The notes under the pieces were generated by a model. That model was not told the DNA's origin, ran no database searches, and saw only the letters and a program-made list of their open reading frames with translations. A program made the position numbers and the translations under genes. Shown piece by piece: positions 21,512-29,016 of a stretch of 43,929 nucleotides of DNA; within the stretch, counting starts at the first letter, position 1, and every line of letters begins with the position of its first letter. The stretch is from a virus. The stretch lies in IMG/VR virus record IMGVR_UViG_3300037486_000239, positions 1 through 43,929 of that record. One strand, written 5' to 3'.

Positions 21512-21846
21512 CCAAAAATCGCCTTCATCGCAGCTGCTACGTCTTTGTGATACTGATCTTCGTTATCTAGGAGCGGCTGCCGGAGGTAATTCGGGCCGGT
21601 GCCGGCGTGGCTGGGCGTGTATCCCTCGGACTCATGCAGCCAGGCGGCTTGAGGCGTGTTAAAGCTGATTTCTGCGCCCTTCTCCAGCTCTGTGACTGTG
21701 GCGGAATTGCGGGTTTGGGATGACTCCACCGGACAGAGGTTCACGGCTTCGCCTTTCACAATTTCCGCCGTCATCTGGGCAACCTCGTGTGCGGCCTGCT
21801 GAGCAGCGGCTATGAGCCTGTCGCCATTCCATTCTACCTTCGGAAT
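21508..21846 (-). CDS. Minor capsid protein, Gp11-like (112 aa), probable non-ATG start
   Basis: The clear ORF begins at the ATG 21774, but the family pattern starts earlier: PKVEWNGDRLIAAAQQAAHE and VAQ precede it, then TAEIVKGEAVNLCPVESSQ and FNTPQAAWLHESEGYTP, the minor-capsid Gp11 layout (helix, P-x-x-S-G strand, AxxLHE). Between the upstream stop (21856) and that ATG the only plausible start is ATT (21846-21844), 7 nt after GAGG; GTG or ATG are absent. So a 112-aa protein from ATT is proposed; an 88-aa product from ATG would lack the first helix. Confidence 0.65.
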   Translation of the reverse strand: MPKVEWNGDRLIAAAQQAAHEVAQMTAEIVKGEAVNLCPVESSQTRNSATVTELEKGAEISFNTPQAAWLHESEGYTPSHAGTGPNYLRQPLLDNEDQYHKDVAAAMKAIFG

Positions 21847-21855
21847 ATCGATCCC

Positions 21856-22170
21856 TCAAGCCTGATTCTTGGACAGATTCACGACCCGGAGAGACATGCC
21901 CATGTATCCGGTCGTCGTGGCCACATCCAGCACCGGCCAGGATACGCCGCCCCTGGTGAGGGCATCACCCTGAATCACCGTACTATCCTCAGTCAGGCAG
22001 AAGGCGTCGCAGAGAACATCTTCCCGGCCCTCGTTGTGGATTACTCGCTTCTGATCGAACCAGATCACGGTGATAGACGAATCGGTGTAAGTAGGATCAC
22101 CATATTGATCTATGCTCGTGAGGTGCCGGAGAGTCACCGTCTCGCCCAGGCCCGGAGGAAGGATGCTCAT
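21856..22170 (-). CDS. Minor capsid / head-tail connector protein, Gp10-like (104 aa)
   Basis: MSILPPGLGETVTLRHLTSI, then DPTYTDSSITVIWFDQKRVI and VIQGDALTRGGVSWPVLDVA: the pattern of a small beta-barrel phage head-closure protein (putative minor capsid 1/Gp10). It is coupled by ATGA (22167-22170) to the adaptor gene. Known homologues close the head under the connector and link it to the tail. Confidence 0.75.
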   Translation of the reverse strand: MSILPPGLGETVTLRHLTSIDQYGDPTYTDSSITVIWFDQKRVIHNEGREDVLCDAFCLTEDSTVIQGDALTRGGVSWPVLDVATTTGYMGMSLRVVNLSKNQA

Positions 22171-22733
22171 CTCGTTTCAGCTCCCATGTAGCGCCGCATA
22201 ATTCGCTTTGCAACGGCGCTAAGTAGGGGCGAGGCATTGCCGCCCGGCACAAAGGAATAGCTCAGCTTTCCGCCTATGCTCATACTCTGTACGCCCTGCT
22301 CCTGGAGATCTTTGAGGCCGCCGGAGGTTCCCGCTAGGTAGATCGCCAGAGCCTCTTCCATGCAGGCGTTCTTGACTGCATCCGGCACCACGGCAGTTCC
22401 GGAGGCATCGCCTACTATCTGCTCGTCGATGTAGCGCGGGAATTCTAGGGCTTGGTTGGCAACGGTGCCCGTATAGGACAGATCATATTTTTGCCCCCGG
22501 AGCACCAAGGCGTCTATGTTCCGGGTGGCCTCCTGAAGATACCAGGCAGTAGACGCCAACGCGAGGAAAGCCGTTGCTTTTGGGTTGTCTGCGAAATATG
22601 CCGCTGCCTCCGATTCAGTGACGTAGCTATTGGCTGGGGGGGCAACGGCTTCATCATATACTGGCCCTAGCTCGAAATCTAGATCTGATGGATCGGCGTC
22701 GTCCGTGTCGATCAGAACGTATCGTTTCGTCAT
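22167..22733 (-). CDS. Head-tail adaptor (188 aa)
   Basis: The start MTKRYVLIDTDDADPSDLDF at 22733 is chosen for its ATGA overlap with the upstream stop. The YVTESEAAAYFADN and ACMEEALAIYLAGT helices and the C-terminal basic helix (AVAKRIMRRYMGAE) match the DnaT-like/Gp6-type adaptor proteins that bind the underside of the portal. They form the first connector ring. Gene order (virion proteins, adaptor, head closure, Gp11) is as in siphoviruses. Confidence 0.7.
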   Translation of the reverse strand: MTKRYVLIDTDDADPSDLDFELGPVYDEAVAPPANSYVTESEAAAYFADNPKATAFLALASTAWYLQEATRNIDALVLRGQKYDLSYTGTVANQALEFPRYIDEQIVGDASGTAVVPDAVKNACMEEALAIYLAGTSGGLKDLQEQGVQSMSIGGKLSYSFVPGGNASPLLSAVAKRIMRRYMGAETR

Positions 22734-23401
22734 GGGCTGCACCAGATCGCAGGTAGAGCGTCAGTCTTGGCCTTGATGGCAGCTATTTCGGTGTCCAGGA
22801 AGTCGTCTATGGTGGTGACACTGGACTGGCTAGCCGCGGTTTTTGCAGCATCATACGCAGCGGCAAGCTCATAGCCGGTTTTTGCGGTGACGGAAGCAGC
22901 CACGACAGCGCCGCCGCCTACATTGTACGTTCCACCATCACAGGCGGCCTCCAGGTTGTCTGCCGCCGTCGCGTCGCCGGAGATCTGTTTCGCATTAACA
23001 TCCGGCGTCCCCGCTACCGCGGGCGTTAGCCATGCAGTGCCGAGGAGCTGGGCAACGTCCACCTCAAGCTTGTCGGTGCTGAAGAGAGTATCGTAGACGT
23101 TGGCAGTGATCACCATGAACTCTTGCCATACCGGGAGAGCCCCGGTCTTGTGGATCTTGACCTTCAGAGTTCCCAAAGTTCCGGTGTCTGTGGTGTCGAG
23201 GGGGATGTCGTACTCACCGTACTCGTCATGTGTCGCTCCTGCAGTGTTGTGGGTCTGGGCGTAGTCTCCGCCGTTCTTTGAAAGGCGAATATCCGCCTGT
23301 GCAATAGACAGCGCGGTTTCTGCTGTCTTGCCGTCCGTATCGTCGATGAAAGGCCCGGCCTTCCAGGTATAGGCAGTGGATTGTTTGAGCGGAATAGACA
23401 T
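22730..23401 (-). CDS. Virion structural protein (223 aa)
   Basis: MSIPLKQSTAYTWKAGPFID, DGKTAETALSIAQADIRLSK, then TTDTGTLGTLKVKIHKTGAL: a strand-rich module common in phage virion proteins, followed by a TPDVNAKQISGDATAADNLE region and a helical end. The usual context is among head or fibre genes. GAGGCGAAT stands before the ATG. Likely a fibre or head-decoration component. Confidence 0.65.
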   Translation of the reverse strand: MSIPLKQSTAYTWKAGPFIDDTDGKTAETALSIAQADIRLSKNGGDYAQTHNTAGATHDEYGEYDIPLDTTDTGTLGTLKVKIHKTGALPVWQEFMVITANVYDTLFSTDKLEVDVAQLLGTAWLTPAVAGTPDVNAKQISGDATAADNLEAACDGGTYNVGGGAVVAASVTAKTGYELAAAYDAAKTAASQSSVTTIDDFLDTEIAAIKAKTDALPAIWCSP

Positions 23402-23420
23402 ATTCGCCTCTATGCAAAAT

Positions 23421-23936
23421 TTATGTTACTGTTGTCTTGGACATCCAACCAACGGTTCCGGCTGACGCGATCAGGATCTCACCATTGTAAACGTCTTCTG
23501 TGGATACCCGACATATCTGAATGACGTTTCCGGCAATGGCCCCCAGCTCTACGAGGGTGGCTGAATTGATCTCCCCAGATTTCTTCAAAACGCCGTCCAC
23601 ATAGAACCGCATCTGATAGGGCGCTGTCGGTGCATTCACCGAAACGCTCCCGGTTGCTATGACTATGCCAGTGGGTTTGTCTGGCCTGGCGATTGGTGCT
23701 GGCAAGCTATCCCCACTCATGGCAGCCCACTCCAGTTTCTTGGTGCGTGTCAGATCGGCTATGAGCTGCTTGATCTGGCCGCTCGTGAGCTGCTGGATGC
23801 CCACCCAATCGCTGAGAATCCAGCATAGCATCTCTTCAGGCGGATTTCTAGGAAGCCATTTTCTGAGCTGTGCTGCTACGCCCTGAGATTCCAGAAACGG
23901 AATTAAATCATCGCGTGTAAATCTTTTTTCCGTCAA
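23421..23936 (-). CDS. Virion protein with C-terminal beta domain (171 aa), TTG start proposed
   Basis: The first ATG in this frame lies 80 bp inside the preceding gene, so a TTG at 23936, one base after that gene's stop and downstream of GGAG, is preferred; the product then starts TEKRFTRDDLIPFLESQGVA. The first 85 residues are helical with a Trp-rich part (MLCWILSDWVGIQQLTSGQI); the rest is a small strand-rich domain (MRFYVDGVLKKSGEIN). Function unknown; a structural or fibre-related protein is likely from position. Confidence 0.55.
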   Translation of the reverse strand: MTEKRFTRDDLIPFLESQGVAAQLRKWLPRNPPEEMLCWILSDWVGIQQLTSGQIKQLIADLTRTKKLEWAAMSGDSLPAPIARPDKPTGIVIATGSVSVNAPTAPYQMRFYVDGVLKKSGEINSATLVELGAIAGNVIQICRVSTEDVYNGEILIASAGTVGWMSKTTVT

Positions 23937-23937
23937 T

Positions 23938-24480
23938 TTATGCCACTCTCCTTCTGATGTAATTGCCCATAATCGCAGGCATGTTCGCTGATGAAGTCCC
24001 GGTGGTATAGTCCACAACTACCCATGCCTGATAGCATTTTACGTTGTTTCCACCGTCGCCCTTGCAGTAAACGCCTGCCTGGAGGGCCAAGATGTCGTCA
24101 TATGTCCAGGCGACGCCAGTGTTCGGGTTGGTCGTCATCTCCCAAGAGTATAGGGTATTCGATGTATCTGGCTGAAATGCGCCTTTATTATATCTAGTAG
24201 AGTTTATATAAACTCCAATATCGGAGTACATGGTATAAGGGCCGCTACGTTGGCTGTAGGCGTACACCGTGACGCTGTTTATCGTGTCTCCTGCGTCGAA
24301 GTCCGCTGGTGTGGGCAGTTCAAAAAAACACCATCCACCGGAAGCAGATATCAGCCAGACGTAATCTGATGTGCTTAATGTCACTTCATCGAGGCAGTCA
24401 TATCCAGCGTTGCCTGTAGGCACTTTCGCCAGGTTCATCAAGTAGCCCGCTGCAGAAGGACGGAGTATTTCGGTGGACAT
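23938..24480 (-). CDS. Virion beta-sandwich protein (180 aa)
   Basis: MSTEILRPSAAGYLMNLAKV, then the strand-rich GGWCFFELPTPADFDAGDTI and SVTVYAYSQRSGPYTMYSDI, ending CYQAWVVVDYTTG. Looks like a jelly-roll or carbohydrate-binding-like fold often used in decoration proteins and fibres. GAGGTATAA precedes the ATG. No family named. Confidence 0.65.
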   Translation of the reverse strand: MSTEILRPSAAGYLMNLAKVPTGNAGYDCLDEVTLSTSDYVWLISASGGWCFFELPTPADFDAGDTINSVTVYAYSQRSGPYTMYSDIGVYINSTRYNKGAFQPDTSNTLYSWEMTTNPNTGVAWTYDDILALQAGVYCKGDGGNNVKCYQAWVVVDYTTGTSSANMPAIMGNYIRRRVA

Positions 24481-24523
24481 TTATACCTCATTATCTGAAA
24501 ATTATTATCACAAAAAATATAAT

Positions 24524-24757
24524 TTAGAACACTTCGGCTTCCCACATGTAGGCCTTTCCGGTTGTCACTGTAAAAAGGATATTAGTGGCGGTGTGTGTAC
24601 CGAAGGCTATCACGGTCCCGGCAGGATCGGCGGTGGGCCACACCTTCACCCGGTTTGGCGTGGCGCCCAGACCGTGGACAATGGTCTGCTCTGACCCGGT
24701 GCCGGTGGACGTGCCCCGATTATATGCGGTATATGCTTTCACCGAGTGTACTGCCAT
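24524..24757 (-). CDS. Small virion beta protein (77 aa)
   Basis: MAVHSVKAYTAYNRGTSTGT then EQTIVHGLGATPNRVKVWPT. It has the H-x-L-G-x-x-P segment (HGLGATPNRV) seen in short strand-rich phage domains that precede fibre heads. GAGGATTCA lies before the ATG. Probably a virion or fibre subunit. Confidence 0.6.
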   Translation of the reverse strand: MAVHSVKAYTAYNRGTSTGTGSEQTIVHGLGATPNRVKVWPTADPAGTVIAFGTHTATNILFTVTTGKAYMWEAEVF

Positions 24758-24764
24758 TGAATCC

Positions 24765-25298
24765 TCAGATAGTTATCTCCACACAATGGGTCGTAGCGTT
24801 GTAGTTCACCGCACGATGGTTCGCTGCAGCATAGCCTGATAGAGAATTGTGCGCTATCGCAGAATCGTTTGATGCCAACGTAATGTCATCCGTGTTATTT
24901 GTTACCGATATACCCGTTCCGGCTTTGATAGTCCTGAACTGAAGGTCCACGCTTACTTTTTGTTTGTATACCTGGCCGGTGCCATCACCAAGATTGGAGG
25001 CGGTGTTGGTCTCGCCCGTTGCAGAGTCCGCCGACCAGGCCGACCCATTGTAGAACATCCTGGCATTACTGTCGATGTCGTAGACATACCATCCTTCAGC
25101 AGGAGTCGCGAAATCCCACCCAGGAGTGCTGTTATAGGTGGCAATGTGCCCGCCGTGCCCGACCCATGCACCTGTGGGGGACGTGTTGATCAAGTAGCGC
25201 TGCCCTTCGGTGGGCGCGCCGGGCGGATCGTTCAGAATATCGAGAACCGGTTGCTGCCAGCCCTGGTAGTCTCTGGGGACGACTGGATATAGAGCCAT
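24765..25298 (-). CDS. DUF2793-type fibre/virion protein (177 aa)
   Basis: The N-terminal 100 residues match DUF2793: WQQPVLDILNDPPGAPTEGQ, RYLINTSPTGAWVGHGGHIA, WDFATPAEGWYVYDIDSNAR with MFYNGSAW. The domain is common in phage tail fibres and in head-fibre proteins. The C-terminus is strand-rich (KVSVDLQFRTIKAGTGISVT). GAGGTGAAAC precedes the ATG. Its place near the capsid suggests a head fibre. Confidence 0.75.
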   Translation of the reverse strand: MALYPVVPRDYQGWQQPVLDILNDPPGAPTEGQRYLINTSPTGAWVGHGGHIATYNSTPGWDFATPAEGWYVYDIDSNARMFYNGSAWSADSATGETNTASNLGDGTGQVYKQKVSVDLQFRTIKAGTGISVTNNTDDITLASNDSAIAHNSLSGYAAANHRAVNYNATTHCVEITI

Positions 25299-25318
25299 GT
25301 TTCACCTCACAAAACCGT

Positions 25319-25531
25319 TTAGCCGGATTTCTCCGGCTTTTTGGACTTTTTCTCAGGTCCGGCGGGCTTCTCTTTGGGCGTTTCACGAGCCAGTTTCACT
25401 TCTTCGGTCTCGATGAAGCCTTGCCTCACGAGCCTTTCTACCAGCTCATCCGGGCCTAGTTCCATGCGAGTCTGAGACCGAACGACCGTTGCGCCTATCG
25501 GAAGGGGCCTTTTCGTGTAGACTATCGCCAC
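25319..25531 (-). CDS. Small protein with Lys/Pro-rich tail (70 aa)
   Basis: It starts with GTG at 25531, one base after the upstream stop. The first half (AIVYTKRPLPIGATVVRSQT, then LVERLVRQGFIETEEV) is a small beta/helix unit; the tail is a Lys/Glu/Pro stretch (KEKPAGPEKKSKKPEKSG), likely disordered. A similar first half occurs in the 50-aa gene at 19005. Function unknown. Confidence 0.65.
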   Translation of the reverse strand: MAIVYTKRPLPIGATVVRSQTRMELGPDELVERLVRQGFIETEEVKLARETPKEKPAGPEKKSKKPEKSG

Positions 25532-25532
25532 A

Positions 25533-26237
25533 TCACACCACCATCCAGACTTTTGTAATCGCGCCCCCCGGAGCCGAATTGGTGTCGATGGTGTTCTGTG
25601 AGAGCACCGTACTGGAAACGGTCACCGTCGGAGCAGTTGCCTCCCGGGTGCCACCCAGAGCACAGAAGATGACGGGATTGGTGGCGAACTTGGTATTCAG
25701 CCCGAGGAGATCCCCCACACCAACGATGAACTGAGCGGTATTGGTAGTGCAAGTCCCATCGACACGAGTGACCGTCTTGAATGCCTTCGTGGAGGCCTTC
25801 GCGCCCGTTTCAGCCACCCAAGTCAAATTCTCAGTGATCGCAGCACCAGAAATATCCGTTCCGGTGAGCTTCAGAGATCCGCTTGTGCTCGTATTCATCG
25901 TTCCGATGATATTACGAGGGACGTCCGGCTGTGCCAGAAACCTAGAACTCGAAGCACCCGAACTCGTGAGGACAAAATGAGTTGTGCTGTTGAACTCATT
26001 TACGGCAGCCGCTTTGAGCTGGTCCGTGTCGGTGGTTTCTGCAGCGGCTATCGTCTGGATAGCTATCTGGCCGAAACCGTTGGCGGTCGCATCGCTGGCC
26101 ACGTAATCCACGAACATGTACTTAGCATGTATGCCCCTGCCGGCGCCCGTGTAGGCAGGTGCGGACGGGGTGACAGCAGCAACCTCGCCTATGATGATCA
26201 TGGCCAGGAACATCAGTATCAGAATCTTGGTTTTCAT
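25533..26237 (-). CDS. Virion-type protein with an N-terminal signal peptide (234 aa)
   Basis: The start MKTKILILMFLAMIIIGEVA at 26237 has GAGGTGA 5 nt upstream and gives a clear signal peptide (cleavage near residue 22). The mature part is Thr/Ser/Ala-rich and resembles head-decoration proteins next to major capsid genes (GSLKLTGTDISGAAITENLT, WVAETGAKASTKAFKTVTRV). It lies directly downstream of the capsid gene, where decoration proteins are usual. A signal peptide on a protein that should assemble in the cytoplasm is unexpected: either it is exported on purpose or the hydrophobic start serves another role. Confidence 0.65.
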   Translation of the reverse strand: MKTKILILMFLAMIIIGEVAAVTPSAPAYTGAGRGIHAKYMFVDYVASDATANGFGQIAIQTIAAAETTDTDQLKAAAVNEFNSTTHFVLTSSGASSSRFLAQPDVPRNIIGTMNTSTSGSLKLTGTDISGAAITENLTWVAETGAKASTKAFKTVTRVDGTCTTNTAQFIVGVGDLLGLNTKFATNPVIFCALGGTREATAPTVTVSSTVLSQNTIDTNSAPGGAITKVWMVV

Positions 26238-26258
26238 CTTCGTCACCTCAAAAAAGGT

Positions 26259-27263
26259 TTAGATGAAGTTCCAGATTTGGCCGTGGAACTCTTCTGCCCC
26301 AATGTCTATGCTGACCTGGCCGTAGAGCTGTCCGAGATCTGCCGCGCCACTCATCGCGATTGGAGTGTAGAAGAAGTAGCCTCCAGGCCTCCCATTCTTC
26401 TCAGGGACGGGCAGGAATACCGGGCTGATCTTGGAAAAGTCCACGAATCCGAGAGTGGCGGCTGGCATCTGCTGTACTTCCACACATGGGAACTTTCCGG
26501 CCTCTGTGACGATGGTATCGATCATGCCGTTCACAGTGCCGATGTTATTTGTCGGAGCCGCGAAAGGCGATATGCCGTACAGATCGTAGAGCTTCTTCAG
26601 GGAAGAATACCGGCCCACGATAGTGAGGTTGTTGGTAGGGACCAACGAGGTCTCTTTCATGAGCAGCATCAGAGCATCCACGTCAGCCGTGCTCAGTGCG
26701 TCCCCACCAGCGTCTACATCGTTGGTACTGAGCGTAACGCCTGCGCCGCCTCCCTGTACCGTCCGGGAGAACATGCCCCTCATCTGGTAGGCGGTTGTAT
26801 CTGCGGCGGATGTCTGGTAGAGGCCGTTGAGCATGTGATATTCAATATCCTGAGCAGCCTGCTTCAGAGTCATATTCAGGTTAGAGACAAATGGATCATT
26901 TACATCCTCCAATTCACCCGTAATAGCTATGCCAGAGAGCTTCTGCAAGTCAGACTCCGAAGCAAAGCTAGCGCCTATGCCGTAGTGGAAGATCTGGCAG
27001 ACCTGAGTATCCTGACCCCGGCCGTAGACTCTGGGGGTGGGCGCGGTGAAAGATCCTTCTTCCGTGGTGGTCTTTTGGGAGCTGGCGTCGAGGGCATTGT
27101 GGCTATTCATCGCGAACGTCCAGCCGTTCGCCTTCTTTGCGCCGCCGCCTCCCAGTCCTCCGATACGAGAGAGGAAGCTGGTTATAGGGCTGCCCTGTGT
27201 GATGAGCTGCCCATGATACTGAGGCGTGATGAAAGTTGTCGCTATGTGACTTGAATTTGCCAT
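26259..27263 (-). CDS. Major capsid protein, HK97-like (SU10/DUF5309-type) (334 aa)
   Basis: MANSSHIATTFITPQYHGQL with GGAG 10 nt before the ATG. The pattern fits the SU10-like major head family: an early G-rich E-loop-like region (IGGLGGGGAKKANGWTF), the spine-helix region (AAQDIEYHMLNGLYQTSAA), the A-domain-like NNLTIVGRYSSLKKLYDLYG, and a strand-rich end. The family has the HK97 fold. It stands after the scaffold and before decoration-like genes. No cleavable delta domain is visible and no prohead protease is recognised next to it. Confidence 0.85.
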   Translation of the reverse strand: MANSSHIATTFITPQYHGQLITQGSPITSFLSRIGGLGGGGAKKANGWTFAMNSHNALDASSQKTTTEEGSFTAPTPRVYGRGQDTQVCQIFHYGIGASFASESDLQKLSGIAITGELEDVNDPFVSNLNMTLKQAAQDIEYHMLNGLYQTSAADTTAYQMRGMFSRTVQGGGAGVTLSTNDVDAGGDALSTADVDALMLLMKETSLVPTNNLTIVGRYSSLKKLYDLYGISPFAAPTNNIGTVNGMIDTIVTEAGKFPCVEVQQMPAATLGFVDFSKISPVFLPVPEKNGRPGGYFFYTPIAMSGAADLGQLYGQVSIDIGAEEFHGQIWNFI

Positions 27264-27277
27264 ATATCATTTCTCCT

Positions 27278-27883
27278 TTATTTGAATATTTCTCGCTGCT
27301 TGTCTAGTTTCAATTTTGTTACCAGATTCCAGTTGCCCGCCTTTTCGGCTGCAACTATCTGGTCGTCAATTGTGGGCTCGTTGGTTTTTGGTGCCAGCCC
27401 CGGATTGCCCGCGCCATTGGCCGCGCCCGGCGTCTTCGGTGCCAGGAGTCCGAGTGACTGAAGCTCTTTGACATCGGCCTCGATCTCTTCCGGGGTGCTG
27501 CCTACGACGCGCTTCATGAGGGAGTCGATCTTCTCAGGATCGGCTCCGACTTTGGCCAGAGCCCTGAGCTTCGCGGCCTCAAGCTTCGCGCCGGTTAGCT
27601 CGCCCTTGAGCGAATCCCGCTCTCCGGTGAGCTTCTCAAGCTCCGTCTTTTGGGCCTCATCGGACTCCTTTTTCGCCTTGATGATCGCCTTAACATCCTT
27701 GAGGGGCATCCCGAGGTCTTTTGCGAGTGCTTCCTCCCTGGATCGGCGATCCCGACCAAGCCGCTCTTCGATGATCTCATCGACCTGGGCTTGTGTGAGT
27801 GTCTTGCCCTGCTCTGCAGGTGGCTTGTTTCCGCCTTCTGGATTTTGTGCGGGAGGCGTGCCCGCTGGATTGTTTTCTGTCAT
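27278..27883 (-). CDS. Capsid scaffold protein (201 aa)
   Basis: The ATG at 27883 follows GGGAG; a longer TTG version has no support. The N-terminal part is Pro/Gly/Asn-rich (NPAGTPPAQNPEGGNKPP), the middle is a long Lys/Glu-rich coiled coil (AIIKAKKESDEAQKTELEKL and EKLTGERDSLKGELTG), and the end is a second Pro-rich stretch then a helix. This is the DUF4355-type scaffold layout. It lies directly upstream of the capsid gene. Scaffolds guide procapsid assembly and leave afterwards. Confidence 0.75.
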   Translation of the reverse strand: MTENNPAGTPPAQNPEGGNKPPAEQGKTLTQAQVDEIIEERLGRDRRSREEALAKDLGMPLKDVKAIIKAKKESDEAQKTELEKLTGERDSLKGELTGAKLEAAKLRALAKVGADPEKIDSLMKRVVGSTPEEIEADVKELQSLGLLAPKTPGAANGAGNPGLAPKTNEPTIDDQIVAAEKAGNWNLVTKLKLDKQREIFK

Positions 27884-27947
27884 AATGGAGATCTCCCGCC
27901 GCTTCAAGCCCGGCGTCGGCTGTGCTTGTGAAAAGATAATTATAATA

Positions 27948-28106
27948 TCATTCTACCAATTCGATATACCAAACAGCGCCCTTTGGAAATATTGCCACCA
28001 ATGACCCCGCTTTATAAATATGTAAATACTCAGGAGTAAATTCAATTTGATCGGCGCCAGGAAATTCTTTTGAATCATCTCTGACCAAATGTGCTATTGC
28101 TTTCAT
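27948..28106 (-). CDS. Small protein, function unknown (52 aa)
   Basis: MKAIAHLVRDDSKEFPGADQ then EFTPEYLHIYKAGSLVAIFP and AVWYIELVE; GGAGG stands 4 nt before the ATG at 28106. Alternating strands, acidic. The DNA is more AT-rich than its neighbours, which may mean recent arrival. It lies between the scaffold and the minor capsid gene. No family. Confidence 0.65.
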   Translation of the reverse strand: MKAIAHLVRDDSKEFPGADQIEFTPEYLHIYKAGSLVAIFPKGAVWYIELVE

Positions 28107-28116
28107 GCATCCTCCA

Positions 28117-29016
28117 TTAATTCTTCTGGCGAGCGGCGTATTTTGCAGCTAGCCGGTCGATCTCGGCTTGCCTTACGGCCTCACCCTCTTTACCCTGCAG
28201 TCTGCCCAGGAAACGGTCCTTTTCCTCGGGTGCCAGACTCAATACGTGTTTACAGGATACGTGAAAGACTCCTGCGGCCCTGGCCTCATCGACTGAAGGA
28301 TAGTCCGGGTCCGTGCCCGACAGGCTCATGGTCCGGCCTTGCCAGGGATCACATTTCGGGCAGCTTCCCGAGTGCGAGGAAAGACGAACCAAGTCGTGAC
28401 CTTTCTCTTGCAATCGATTGATAGTCCCTTGCCTAAAGGCCCCGTTGGTGGTTTCCTGCGCCAAAACCTTTGCATAGCGGCGCATATCCCAGGAATGGCC
28501 CGCCTTGTCCACAAAGCCAGTAATGCCGCGCTCAGCCAGATCCTCGCGTATGCGCTTCGCGGTCTGGCGTGTGGTCTGGTAGCCAATGACGCTCCCTTTG
28601 GCGTGCTCCAGGGCAACAGAGCGAATGATATCATCAGTCTGCCGGCCTACGACATGTACGACATTCTCCAGCCGGGAATAGGCATTATCGGCCAGGACTT
28701 CGACGGCCTGTTGGTGGATATTACCGAAGCCAGCTAATACCTTCTGGCCGGAAAGAGGATCGGCGTCGGCCCATGCCACGCCCTTCATGTAGCTGTCAGA
28801 GATCGCTTCGCCCGTCCAAGTCCGAGAGCCCTTCAGGAGATCGCCCTTGATCTGCTGGACCCGTTGCAGAAGCGTCTTTTGCCAGGCCAGACTATAGCTT
28901 TCGGGATTCTTGAGGAGAAGGCGATTAACTTCCTTCAGTATTTCCTTTTCAGCTTCGCCATAGAGCTGGATCAGGCGCTTGGCCTGGGCATCACTGAGCG
29001 GGCTCTTGTCCGGCAT
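28117..29016 (-). CDS. Phage minor capsid protein 2 / head morphogenesis (299 aa)
   Basis: MPDKSPLSDAQAKRLIQLYG, a helical first half, then the family signature: FVDKAGHSWDMRRYAKVLAQ, LVRLSSHSGSCPKCDPWQGR and FHVSCKHV. These motifs (K-A-G-x-x-W, H-x-G-x-C-P-x-C, C-x-H) define phage minor capsid protein 2, found inside the head beside the portal. Start 29016 is preferred (GAGGAAGAGA upstream); ATG 29028 is possible. It overlaps the portal gene end, as usual for this pair. Confidence 0.8.
   Translation of the reverse strand: MPDKSPLSDAQAKRLIQLYGEAEKEILKEVNRLLLKNPESYSLAWQKTLLQRVQQIKGDLLKGSRTWTGEAISDSYMKGVAWADADPLSGQKVLAGFGNIHQQAVEVLADNAYSRLENVVHVVGRQTDDIIRSVALEHAKGSVIGYQTTRQTAKRIREDLAERGITGFVDKAGHSWDMRRYAKVLAQETTNGAFRQGTINRLQEKGHDLVRLSSHSGSCPKCDPWQGRTMSLSGTDPDYPSVDEARAAGVFHVSCKHVLSLAPEEKDRFLGRLQGKEGEAVRQAEIDRLAAKYAARQKN

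Noticed and set aside
25977-27254. 425-aa plus-strand ORF
   Set aside because: It lies antisense to the major capsid gene, has no ribosome binding site and has the odd composition of a shadow frame.
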